A stretch of 64,000 nt of DNA, from positions 142,497 to 206,496 of the forward strand of contig JAABTQ010000001.1 in assembly GCA_011389745.1 (NCBI GenBank), read 5' to 3'. Below are positions 36,923 through 44,721 of the stretch, one piece after another. The notes below the pieces were generated by a model. That model was not told the DNA's origin and did not search any database. It saw nothing but the letters and a program-made list of their open reading frames with translations. How positions within the stretch are numbered: the stretch's first letter is position 1; each line of letters begins with the position of its first letter. Position numbers and translations under genes: made by a program. This DNA is from Desulfobacteraceae bacterium (GTDB lineage: Bacteria > Desulfobacterota > Desulfobacteria > Desulfobacterales > SKZT01).

Positions 36923-38062
36923 ATGAGTGTAAGCAGATTAAAAGACATTTCTTCATTCATTGTCATGGATGTTCTGGAAAAGGCGCATGAGCTTGAGAGG
37001 CAAGGCATCAACGTAATACACCTGGAAGTTGGCGAACCCGATTTTGACACTCCCGCCTGCATCAAAAACGCTATCTGCAAAGCTATGGATGACGGCCAGA
37101 CTCACTACACTCACAGCCTCGGTACTATTGAGCTCAGAGAAGCCATTTGTGAAAACTACCACAAACAATATGGGGTGACCGTATTCCCCGACCAGATACT
37201 GGTGTGTTCGGGCACATCTCCTGCGATGTTCATCATGTTCGCTGCATTGCTGGAAAAAGGCGACCAGGTTATCATTTCAGATCCTCATTATGCCTGTTAT
37301 CCCAATTTTATCAAATTTTTGGATGCTGAACCCGTGACGGTTAAGGTGTTTGAAGAAGATGGTTTTCAATACCGTCCGGAAGCCATCAAAAAAAAAATCA
37401 GCCACAAAACAAAAGCAATCTTTATAAATTCTCCGTCCAACCCAACCGGTAACCTGTTATCTCCTGATCGTATGGCTGAAATAGCCGAATTTTCTCCGTA
37501 CATTCTTTCAGATGAAATTTATCACGGACTGGTTTACGAAGGAAAAGAACATTCCGTATTGGAATTTACCGATCATGCATTTGTTTTAAACGGCTTTTCA
37601 AAACTTTTCGCCATGACCGGACTTCGTCTCGGATATGTCATTGCTCCGAAACCTTTTATCCGGCCGATGCAAAAAATACATCAGAATTTTTTCATTTCAG
37701 CCAATTCCCTTGTTCAAAAAGCCGGCATTGCCGCTTTAAAGGAAGCGCAAGATGATATCATAAACATGAAAAATATTTATAACCAAAGGCGTCTTTACAT
37801 GATTGACCGGCTTAAAAAAATGGGACTCGGAATCACGGTGGAACCTACGGGAGCTTTTTACGTTTTTGCCAACGCAAAACACATTTCTAACGATTCTTAC
37901 AAGCTTGCCTTTGATATTTTGGAAAAAGCATTTGTGGGAGTTGCTCCGGGTATCGATTTTGGAAATAACGGTGAGGGATACCTTCGCTTTTCATATGCCA
38001 ATTCTCTTGAAAACATTCAGGAAGGTCTCGACAGGCTCGAAAACTATCTGAACAACCTCTAA
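36923..38062 (+). CDS. Class I/II pyridoxal phosphate aminotransferase
   Basis: 379 residues of the AspC/AAT-I fold. HLEVGEPDFDTP at the N-terminus, INSPSNPTGNLLS in the middle, LSDEIYHGLVY (Asp and Tyr for PLP), and the Schiff-base lysine in LNGFSKLFAMTGLRLGYVI. The C-terminus has APGIDFGNNGEGYLRFSYA. The class fits aspartate, LL-DAP or aromatic aminotransferases; I cannot fix the substrate. It lies between hisI and engB. Confidence 0.88.
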   Translation: MSVSRLKDISSFIVMDVLEKAHELERQGINVIHLEVGEPDFDTPACIKNAICKAMDDGQTHYTHSLGTIELREAICENYHKQYGVTVFPDQILVCSGTSPAMFIMFAALLEKGDQVIISDPHYACYPNFIKFLDAEPVTVKVFEEDGFQYRPEAIKKKISHKTKAIFINSPSNPTGNLLSPDRMAEIAEFSPYILSDEIYHGLVYEGKEHSVLEFTDHAFVLNGFSKLFAMTGLRLGYVIAPKPFIRPMQKIHQNFFISANSLVQKAGIAALKEAQDDIINMKNIYNQRRLYMIDRLKKMGLGITVEPTGAFYVFANAKHISNDSYKLAFDILEKAFVGVAPGIDFGNNGEGYLRFSYANSLENIQEGLDRLENYLNNL

Positions 38063-38086
38063 TTTAACGCTTATACAAACACATTC

Positions 38087-38692
38087 ATGATTATTAAATC
38101 CGCAGTCTTTATTAAAAGCGCCACCAAACCATCCCATTACCCTGACCCTTTGTCATCTGAAATTGCTTTTGCCGGCCGGTCCAATGTGGGAAAGTCTTCA
38201 CTGATCAATACGTTACTCAACCGGAAAAGTCTGGTCAAAACCAGCCGTACCCCCGGACGGACTCAATTAATCAATTTTTTCATGATCAATGAATTATTTT
38301 ATTTTGTGGATCTTCCGGGCTACGGATATGCAAAAGTCCCTCCGAAAATAAAAAGGGAATGGGGACCCATGGTCGAGTCCTATCTTTTTAATCGTAACAA
38401 TTTAGATGCTGTAGTTCTTGCCATGGATATTCGAAGAACCCCGACAGATGATGAAAAAAATCTTTTGAAGTGGTTTGATCACCTGAATCTGAGAAAAATT
38501 CTTGTTCTTACAAAATCCGATAAATTATCGAAAAACAAGCAGATTCAACAGCAATCCGTCTATGCTAAATCCCTTTTTGTTGACAAGAGTGACTTATTTC
38601 TATTTTCCGCAAAAAACTTTCAGGGGAAAGAAAATATTCTAACAAGACTTGAAACAATTATTAACGACGCTTCTCAAAAGGTCCATACGTGA
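38087..38692 (+). CDS. engB: Ribosome-biogenesis GTPase EngB (YsxC/YihA)
   Basis: 201 residues with the G1 loop GRSNVGKSSL, T of switch I in RTPGRTQLINFF, G3 DLPGYGYAK, G4 TKSD and G5 FSAK. The size and the family-specific PGRTQ segment identify EngB, which acts in 50S assembly. Its stop overlaps the era start by four bases (GTGA). Confidence 0.96.
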   Translation: MIIKSAVFIKSATKPSHYPDPLSSEIAFAGRSNVGKSSLINTLLNRKSLVKTSRTPGRTQLINFFMINELFYFVDLPGYGYAKVPPKIKREWGPMVESYLFNRNNLDAVVLAMDIRRTPTDDEKNLLKWFDHLNLRKILVLTKSDKLSKNKQIQQQSVYAKSLFVDKSDLFLFSAKNFQGKENILTRLETIINDASQKVHT

Positions 38693-39582
38693 ATCATCCG
38701 ACAACAAATTTTAAATCAGGATTTGCCTTAATTCTAGGTGCGCCCAATGTGGGCAAATCCACCCTTCTCAACCGTTTGCTTGGTGAAAAAATATCGATTA
38801 CATCCCGAAAACCTCAAACAACCCGTAATAAAATTCTAGGCGTCTTCCACATGCCGGATGCCCAAATTGTTTTTCTGGACACTCCAGGGGTCCATGCAGC
38901 TAAGGATATATTCAACAAAAAAATTGTAGAGGTTGCCATTTCTTCCATTGGTGACGTTGATGTGGTGCTCTTACTTGGCGATGTGAACAAGCCTGATCAT
39001 GTTTCCGGGAAAATTTTATTAAAAATATTGTCCGAAACAAATAAACCCGTGGTTCTGGCCCTAAACAAAATCGACCGGAAAAAATCCCCGGATATCCCAT
39101 CAATTTCGGAACAATGGAACAGTATGTATTCCTTTAAAGCCATAGTTCCGATTTCTGCAAAATTCGGCTTTGGAATGGAAAAGCTTATAAAGGCTCTTGT
39201 AAATATACTTCCTCCCGGATCCCCTTTTTTCCCGGAAGACACCCTCACCGATATGCCCATGCGATTTATCGTCTCTGAAATTATCCGTGAAAAAGTTTTT
39301 CGCCTCACCGGAGAAGAAATACCTTACTCTATTGCCGTAACCGTAGAAAAATATGAAGAAAAAAAAAATTTGTCCGTTATTCATGCCGTAATTCATGTTG
39401 AAAAAGATTCTCAAAAAGGAATTATCATAGGGAAACAAGGACAAATGTTAAAAAAAATAGGCCAGGACTCCAGAAAAGATATTGAAAAGCTCTTAGGCCA
39501 CGGAATTTTTCTTAATTTATTTGTCAGGGTTCAGAAAAACTGGAGCAAAGACACAAAGGCGCTAAGAAAGTTTGGATATTAA
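38689..39582 (+). CDS. era: GTPase Era
   Basis: 297 residues. GTPase motifs are GAPNVGKSTL (G1), DTPGVH (G3), NKID (G4) and SAKFG (G5), with the Era-specific SRKPQTTRNKILGV switch I. The C-terminal KH domain has IIGKQGQMLKKIGQDSRKDIEKLLG. Era chaperones 16S rRNA 3'-end maturation. The start is GTG, coupled with engB; the stop overlaps the start of the next gene (TAATG). Confidence 0.96.
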   Translation: MNHPTTNFKSGFALILGAPNVGKSTLLNRLLGEKISITSRKPQTTRNKILGVFHMPDAQIVFLDTPGVHAAKDIFNKKIVEVAISSIGDVDVVLLLGDVNKPDHVSGKILLKILSETNKPVVLALNKIDRKKSPDIPSISEQWNSMYSFKAIVPISAKFGFGMEKLIKALVNILPPGSPFFPEDTLTDMPMRFIVSEIIREKVFRLTGEEIPYSIAVTVEKYEEKKNLSVIHAVIHVEKDSQKGIIIGKQGQMLKKIGQDSRKDIEKLLGHGIFLNLFVRVQKNWSKDTKALRKFGY

Positions 39583-40439
39583 TGATTTTGTCTTTTCATC
39601 CGCTGATTTGCGCTGATAAGAATATTCTGTGTGCGGGCAGAAATCCCGGCGAGCATGATCTTGAAGCGATTAAACAGGCTGATGCGGTCATTTTGCCCAT
39701 AGGCTGCAAAAAAAATCTTTATGAGCTGGTCCGGAAAAACTGTCGGGATGTATTTCCCAACTATGACATGCGATTTGATTTTCCCGGTAAAATAGGCCAA
39801 ATCGAGCTTTTCCGAAAAATGGGGGTCAACCATCCGGACACCAAATCCTATGTCGATTTAGAATCCTTTGAATTGCAATTGAGCCATTCAGGAAAAAAAT
39901 GGCCCATGGACTTACCGTTCGTATTTAAATTCGACTGGGGAGGTGAAGGAGAGACGGTCTTTTTGATTCGCACGATTTCCGATTTTTCATCCCTTATGGA
40001 AATGGCTCAGCGTTATGAAACTACAGGCCAGAAAGGCTTTTTAATCCAGGAATGGATACCGGCCGACTTAAAATCTCTAAGGACCGTTGTTGTTGGTGAA
40101 CGGTTATATTCCTATTGGCGGATTCAGCAACACCGGAACCAATTTAAAACAGGTCTGTCCTCCGGAGCTGTTATTGATTACCAATCCGATCCTGAACTGA
40201 TCAAAAAAGCGGAGCATGATCTTAGGCTTTTTATGAAAAAAACAAAAATTAACCTTGCCGGGTTTGATTTTCTTTTTTCACCCTTATCCCCAAAACCCTA
40301 TTTTATTGAAATTAACTATTTTTTCGGCAGAAGAGGCTTAGGCGGATCTGAAAAATTTTATAAGATTCTTATAGAAGAAATTAACCAGTGGCTAAAGTCC
40401 TCAGGATTTTCTCATTGTCTTGAGCTTGATCCCCATTAA
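39582..40439 (+). CDS. ATP-grasp-type protein of unknown substrate
   Basis: 285 residues. A central ATP-grasp-like region is suggested by LPFVFKFDWGGEGETVFLI (lysine-containing strand and Gly-rich loop), LIQEWIPADLKSLRTVVVG and FDFLFSPLSPKPYFIEINYFFGRRG (E-x-N metal motif). That resembles RimK-type ligases. The N-terminal 80 residues are less typical. It starts on the era stop codon (TAATG), so expression is coupled with era. No substrate can be assigned. Confidence 0.72.
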   Translation: MILSFHPLICADKNILCAGRNPGEHDLEAIKQADAVILPIGCKKNLYELVRKNCRDVFPNYDMRFDFPGKIGQIELFRKMGVNHPDTKSYVDLESFELQLSHSGKKWPMDLPFVFKFDWGGEGETVFLIRTISDFSSLMEMAQRYETTGQKGFLIQEWIPADLKSLRTVVVGERLYSYWRIQQHRNQFKTGLSSGAVIDYQSDPELIKKAEHDLRLFMKKTKINLAGFDFLFSPLSPKPYFIEINYFFGRRGLGGSEKFYKILIEEINQWLKSSGFSHCLELDPH

Positions 40440-40476
40440 AACAAAACATTTGTATCATTGAAATTTTATTCAACCT

Positions 40477-40776
40477 ATGGATCCAATTAACTTTCATATT
40501 GAAATTGAACAGATCAGGAAAGAAAAAGACAGAGCCCGGCTTCTCAGAGCCACCCAGTGGTGGAAACGAAAAATCGCAAAGGGGATATGCTATTATTGCA
40601 AAAATCCTGTTAAACCTAAGGACTTAACAATGGATCATATCGTACCTGTCTCACGAGGTGGTTTAAGCACCAAAGGAAATGTGGTTCCCACATGCAAAAC
40701 ATGTAACAATAAAAAGAAACAACTCCTGCCAATGGAATGGGATCAATACCTGAAACAAATTTCTGAAAAAGAATAA
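40477..40776 (+). CDS. HNH endonuclease-type protein
   Basis: The 99-residue protein carries an HNH motif: two CxxC pairs (CYYC and CKTC) bracketing MDHIVPVSRGGLSTKGNVVP, with the His of DHIVP and an Asn of the TCKTCNNKK segment. This is the Cys4-HNH nuclease type, common as solo proteins, in phages and in intron proteins. It follows the ATP-grasp gene after 37 bases, same strand. The role is unknown. Confidence 0.8.
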   Translation: MDPINFHIEIEQIRKEKDRARLLRATQWWKRKIAKGICYYCKNPVKPKDLTMDHIVPVSRGGLSTKGNVVPTCKTCNNKKKQLLPMEWDQYLKQISEKE

Positions 40777-40778
40777 AA

Positions 40779-40855
40779 CATGGGTCACAGGGGGGAAGGG
40801 AGTTAAAGCCAGTTATTGCTTGGTAACAAAAAAATGGCATTATTAGTGACCCATG
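40779..40855. repeat. 77-base inverted-repeat element just after the HNH gene
   Basis: CATGGGTCAC (40779-40788) is repeated exactly inverted as GTGACCCATG (40846-40855). The 57-base interior holds purine-rich GGGGGGAAGGGAG and TTGGTAAC. It starts 3 bases after the HNH stop and could fold into one long hairpin, a small mobile element or RNA 3' end. No tRNA-like fold fits. Confidence 0.45.
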
Positions 40856-41043
40856 CAGTATTATATTAATCATCCCGCCATCAAGGGTCAACCCGGACAA
40901 AAAAATGCGTCCGTAACACTTTATTTTCTGTTGACAATCTGAACAAGGTTAAACAAAATGAACAGATGTAATTTTTTCAAGTGCAATGGGATCAAGAAAT
41001 ATAGAAAAATACAGACCTGAAAAGAAAAAGAAAGGAAAAATGA

Positions 41044-41463
41044 ATGCCCGCCAGCCTTGAGCTTCTCAGATCAATCGAATTATTTTCAACATTTACACAG
41101 GAAGAACTGGAAAAGATCGCTCCCCTGGTAAATCCGATGAAGGTTATGGAAGGTGAGATCCTTGCCGGAAGAGGTTACCGTGCCCGCACTTTCTTTATAG
41201 TCATCAAGGGTAACTTCATGCTTTCTTTTGAAAATGGTAAAGCGATCACCCTCCATAACAAGGGAGATATCATGGGTTGGTCCACTTTAGTCGCACCTTT
41301 TCAATACAGAGGTACCGTCATCGCTCTGACCAAGGGAGAAGTATTGACACTGCCGGGTCAGGAATTTTACCTGCTGCTTCAAAGCGAGTCGGTGTTGAGC
41401 AGTAAAATCATGGATGAAATCAATTCAATAATTGCCTCAAGAACACCTTATCATGAGGCCTGA
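41044..41463 (+). CDS. Cyclic nucleotide-binding domain protein, no DNA-binding domain
   Basis: 139 residues comprising one cNMP-binding (Crp-type) beta-barrel: LFSTFTQEELEKIAPLV, then FFIVIKGNFMLSF and GDIMGWSTLV. The cAMP-phosphate binding RxS motif of Crp is not evident (the region reads PFQYRGTVIAL). No helix-turn-helix follows, so it is a sensor or regulatory subunit. Spaced 35 bases before the OadG-like gene, it may be in that operon. Confidence 0.8.
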   Translation: MPASLELLRSIELFSTFTQEELEKIAPLVNPMKVMEGEILAGRGYRARTFFIVIKGNFMLSFENGKAITLHNKGDIMGWSTLVAPFQYRGTVIALTKGEVLTLPGQEFYLLLQSESVLSSKIMDEINSIIASRTPYHEA

Positions 41464-41498
41464 AGCGATATAAAACTTTCATTTCAAGGAGGATAACA

Positions 41499-41915
41499 TT
41501 GTACGGATTAGAAAATATCTCCGCGCATAACGGATGGGCCATATCTTTAGTAGGCATTACCATTGTTTTTACGGGATTGACGCTTTTGTCGTTAACCATC
41601 GCCCAGTTACACAAAATATTAGATTTGTGGGAAAATAAGGATAAATATATAAACAATCGGAACCATAAGACACTAACCTCCACCCCGGCTGATGTCGCCC
41701 CCCAACCAGGCATGCCTGCCGAAAACCTCGAAGACATTCACCAATACAAACTAATAGTCGATCGACTCGAACAACCGTTTTCCCTTCCCAAATTGCTCGA
41801 TATTGCGGTAAAGATCGGGTTGGAACGGCCGCATTCAACAATCAATAAGTTATTGGTTAAAAAAATTATTGTTTCAGATGGAAAAGGTTATTTTATTTGG
41901 AAATTACAATTTTAA
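41499..41915 (+). CDS. OadG-like gamma subunit of a Na+ pumping decarboxylase with extra C-terminal domain
   Basis: 138 residues. The N-terminal 35 residues contain one membrane helix (WAISLVGITIVFTGLTLLSLTI), typical of the OadG/MmdC family that anchors Na+-translocating decarboxylases. After a proline-rich linker (about residues 58-75) comes a 60-residue C-terminal part with LPKLLDIAVKIGLERPHS and IIVSDGKGYFIWKL, which looks like a small winged helix, but this is only a visual guess. Start TTG 41499 after AAGGAGGATAACA. It is followed after 50 bases by oadB. Confidence 0.75.
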   Translation: MYGLENISAHNGWAISLVGITIVFTGLTLLSLTIAQLHKILDLWENKDKYINNRNHKTLTSTPADVAPQPGMPAENLEDIHQYKLIVDRLEQPFSLPKLLDIAVKIGLERPHSTINKLLVKKIIVSDGKGYFIWKLQF

Positions 41916-41965
41916 TTCACAAGATCTGAAAAATCAGAAAAATCGGATTTAAAGGGGAAGATTTT

Positions 41966-43093
41966 ATGGGACAACTTTTTCTTGAATTTTTATCCAATAC
42001 CGGATTTGCTCTTGCTGATTATCGTCATTTCATCATGATTTTAATCGGGATCATTTTCATATATCTGGGTATCGCCAAACATTACGAACCTCTTTTGCTG
42101 GTACCTATCGGATTTGGTATCCTGGTAGGCAACATCCCTGTTTTTAAAGGCCTCGGCCTTGGAATATATGAGGACAACAGTGTGCTTCATTACCTTTATA
42201 TGGGGGTGACATCCGGTGTTTATCCTCCTCTTATTTTTCTGGGGATCGGAGCCCTTACAGACTTTTCCACAATGCTGGCAAGACCCATGCTGATGCTTTT
42301 GGGCGCTGCAGCTCAAATGGGTATCTTTCTCACTTTTCTCGGTGCGCTCGCTCTCGGCTTTGCACCCAATGAAGCTGCCGCCATTGGAATTATCGGCGGG
42401 GCGGATGGGCCTACCGCCATATTTTTAACCGCAAAATTAGCCCCGCACCTTATCGGTCCCATTGCCGTAGCCGCCTATTCCTATATGGCCCTTGTCCCGG
42501 TGATTCAGCCGCCTATTATGAAGCTTCTGACCTCCAGAAAAGAACGGTTGATCCGGATGGAAGAACCCAGGGAGGTCTCCAAAAGAGAAAAAATCATATT
42601 CCCTATCTTAGGCTTTTTACTTTGCTGCTTTTTGGCGCCTGCGGCCTTACCCCTTTTGGGCATGCTATTTTTCGGTAATCTGCTCAAAGAATGTGTTGTT
42701 GCCGAGCGTCTGGCACAAGCCGCCCGAACATCGGTTATCGACACCGTCACCATTCTTCTGGGGCTGACTGTCGGTGCCAGTACCCAGGCCGATGTGTTTC
42801 TGACACCCCAATCCGTGGGCATTTTTATTCTTGGCGCTACTGCCTTTGGCATAGCCACCGCATCCGGAGTGATTTTCGCTAAAATCATGAACCTGTTTTT
42901 GAAAGCTAAGATCAATCCGCTGTTGGGCGCAGCAGGTGTATCCGCCGTTCCTGATTCCGCACGCGTTGTTCAGATGGTGGGACAGGCCGAAGATCCCAAT
43001 AACTTCCTGTTGATGCATGCCATGGCACCCAATATTTCAGGTGTTATCGGTTCCGCAATCGGAGCTGGTATTTTATGGAGTTTTGTTGGATAA
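41966..43093 (+). CDS. oadB: OadB-type Na+-translocating decarboxylase beta subunit
   Basis: The 375-residue membrane carboxylase subunit decarboxylates carboxybiotin while exporting Na+. About ten helices are apparent. The family-specific GGADGPTAIFLT segment holds the Asp needed for Na+ coupling in Klebsiella OadB, and GVTSGVYPPLIFLGIGALTDF is the N-terminal signature. The C-terminus has MHAMAPNISGVIGSAIGAG. It could serve oxaloacetate, methylmalonyl-CoA or glutaconyl-CoA; the alpha and biotin subunits are not here. Stop and next start overlap (TAATG). Confidence 0.92.
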   Translation: MGQLFLEFLSNTGFALADYRHFIMILIGIIFIYLGIAKHYEPLLLVPIGFGILVGNIPVFKGLGLGIYEDNSVLHYLYMGVTSGVYPPLIFLGIGALTDFSTMLARPMLMLLGAAAQMGIFLTFLGALALGFAPNEAAAIGIIGGADGPTAIFLTAKLAPHLIGPIAVAAYSYMALVPVIQPPIMKLLTSRKERLIRMEEPREVSKREKIIFPILGFLLCCFLAPAALPLLGMLFFGNLLKECVVAERLAQAARTSVIDTVTILLGLTVGASTQADVFLTPQSVGIFILGATAFGIATASGVIFAKIMNLFLKAKINPLLGAAGVSAVPDSARVVQMVGQAEDPNNFLLMHAMAPNISGVIGSAIGAGILWSFVG

Positions 43094-44556
43094 TGGATAA
43101 AACCACGGACAATTCAAAGCGGCTGGCCACTATGATGATTTACGGCCGCGTACCTCTCATATTCGCCGGACTGATCTGCGCTTTGGGTGTCATGTGGACC
43201 AAAGATCCAATCATATATACTCTGGGCGTTTCCCTTCTTTTCATATCCATGGCTTTCGATGTTTCAGGTGTCTGGATTGCATCGCGTTTCGAGCAGGTTC
43301 CGGCCCTGACCCATCTGGCCGACCGGGTCATGGACAAGCTGGTTTATTCAATTATTTTTCCATTGGTGGCTGTCGGGGAAATGTGGCGGCTACAGCAGAT
43401 GGTCACGGAAGTTACCAGAGGTGAACGGCTCCACGCCATCTTTGTACTCATACTTTGCATTACAGTATTAATAAGAGACAATTTTGCGCATTATATGCGC
43501 AATTTTTCCATCCGAAAGGGTGAGCAACCTAAGCCCAGCGAATTAAGCCGTTTGAGATTTTTGGTTGCAGCGCCTGTTGCCGCCATTTTATATGCACACG
43601 CATTTTATATTCCAGGTTTTTCGCACCTTCCGGTTCTTGGCTGGTTTTCCTGGTTCGGCAATATCTCCCTAAGACTTCTTTTTTTTATAGAGATTCTTTT
43701 TCTTGTTATCAATTTCGGTTCGATTGCTCGTTATTGTAAAAAATACGGAAGCTTATGCCTGGACGAATTGTGCTTTGAAAATGATATTCTCAGAACGAGA
43801 ATCTTGTCGTTTTTTCCCAATACACTGACCGTCATGAACGCCATCATGGGTTTGTTATCGGTTTTTTTTGCTTACCAGGGAAGAATACAGGAAGCCTACC
43901 TGATTTTGATCGGGGCCGCTTTTTTTGACAAACTGGATGGCGCCCTTGCAAGAAAACTTGGATTGACACAGCCTAAAAATGAATACGGCAACCACGGAAA
44001 AATTACTATGGGGGCTATATTGGATGACATCTCCGATGCCATCAGTTTTTGTATATGCCCCGGATGGATTTTTTATATTGTTTTTTCCGAAAATTTTAAC
44101 GGTATCACTTTTCTTCTTCCCATCGGTGTCATATCGATATTTTACGCAATTATGGGAATCGCCCGTCTTATCTATTTCACTCTGGACAAAAATCCCATTC
44201 CGGGGTTTTTTAAAGGGTTGCCTACCCCTGCGGCGGCTTTGCTTGTGACAGCTCCCATGATCATTTTTAACCAAAGTTTAACCTCTGAAAACGGTATGAT
44301 ACTTTTCTGGGGAAATTTCTGTTTTTTCTGGATGATTTTCATTGCGATAATGATGAATTTTTACCCGATTCGTTATCTGCACGTAGGCCGTTTCATGGAT
44401 CAACATCCCTGGTTTACCTGGGCATGTATTCTTTTTCTTTTTATCTTTATTTTTACACCATATTTTGGCCACGCCGCATTTGTGCATATGCTCTCCTACC
44501 TGTTGTCTCCCTTGATTACCCGGAAAATAGATATCGATTTGACATCCTCAAAATAA
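43093..44556 (+). CDS. CDP-alcohol phosphatidyltransferase, tandem-domain
   Basis: 487 residues, many hydrophobic. The second half has the CDP-alcohol phosphotransferase motif as DKLDGALARKLG, then after a longer-than-usual gap GAILDDISDA (D-x2-D-G-x2-A-R ... G-x3-D-x3-D). The N-terminal half carries a degenerate copy: FDVSGVWIASR lacks the second Asp, while DRVMD keeps the last pair. The start is ATG on the oadB stop, so the two are coupled. The likely product is a phospholipid headgroup transfer such as phosphatidylserine; the substrate is not known. Confidence 0.82.
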   Translation: MDKTTDNSKRLATMMIYGRVPLIFAGLICALGVMWTKDPIIYTLGVSLLFISMAFDVSGVWIASRFEQVPALTHLADRVMDKLVYSIIFPLVAVGEMWRLQQMVTEVTRGERLHAIFVLILCITVLIRDNFAHYMRNFSIRKGEQPKPSELSRLRFLVAAPVAAILYAHAFYIPGFSHLPVLGWFSWFGNISLRLLFFIEILFLVINFGSIARYCKKYGSLCLDELCFENDILRTRILSFFPNTLTVMNAIMGLLSVFFAYQGRIQEAYLILIGAAFFDKLDGALARKLGLTQPKNEYGNHGKITMGAILDDISDAISFCICPGWIFYIVFSENFNGITFLLPIGVISIFYAIMGIARLIYFTLDKNPIPGFFKGLPTPAAALLVTAPMIIFNQSLTSENGMILFWGNFCFFWMIFIAIMMNFYPIRYLHVGRFMDQHPWFTWACILFLFIFIFTPYFGHAAFVHMLSYLLSPLITRKIDIDLTSSK

Positions 44557-44580
44557 ACCCGGCAATAAAGGAACCATTTA

Positions 44581-44721
44581 TGAGCCGTTCATTTTCCAAA
44601 GATATTTTAGATCCTGATCATTTTGTCATGACTCTGTACAAAAATATCGGCCATTCTTGGAATATGCCAAATTTAAAGATGGGGTTTTCAGGTAATGAAG
44701 CAACTTCCGTTTCAGCAATCT
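44581..44721 (+). CDS. Possible small protein upstream of the methyltransferase
   Basis: A 46-codon frame starts at ATG 44581 behind AAAGGAACC and begins MSRSFSKDILDPDHF. It overlaps the methyltransferase start by 27 bases in another frame. There is no homology that I recognise. It may be a leader for the following gene, or chance. Confidence 0.3.
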
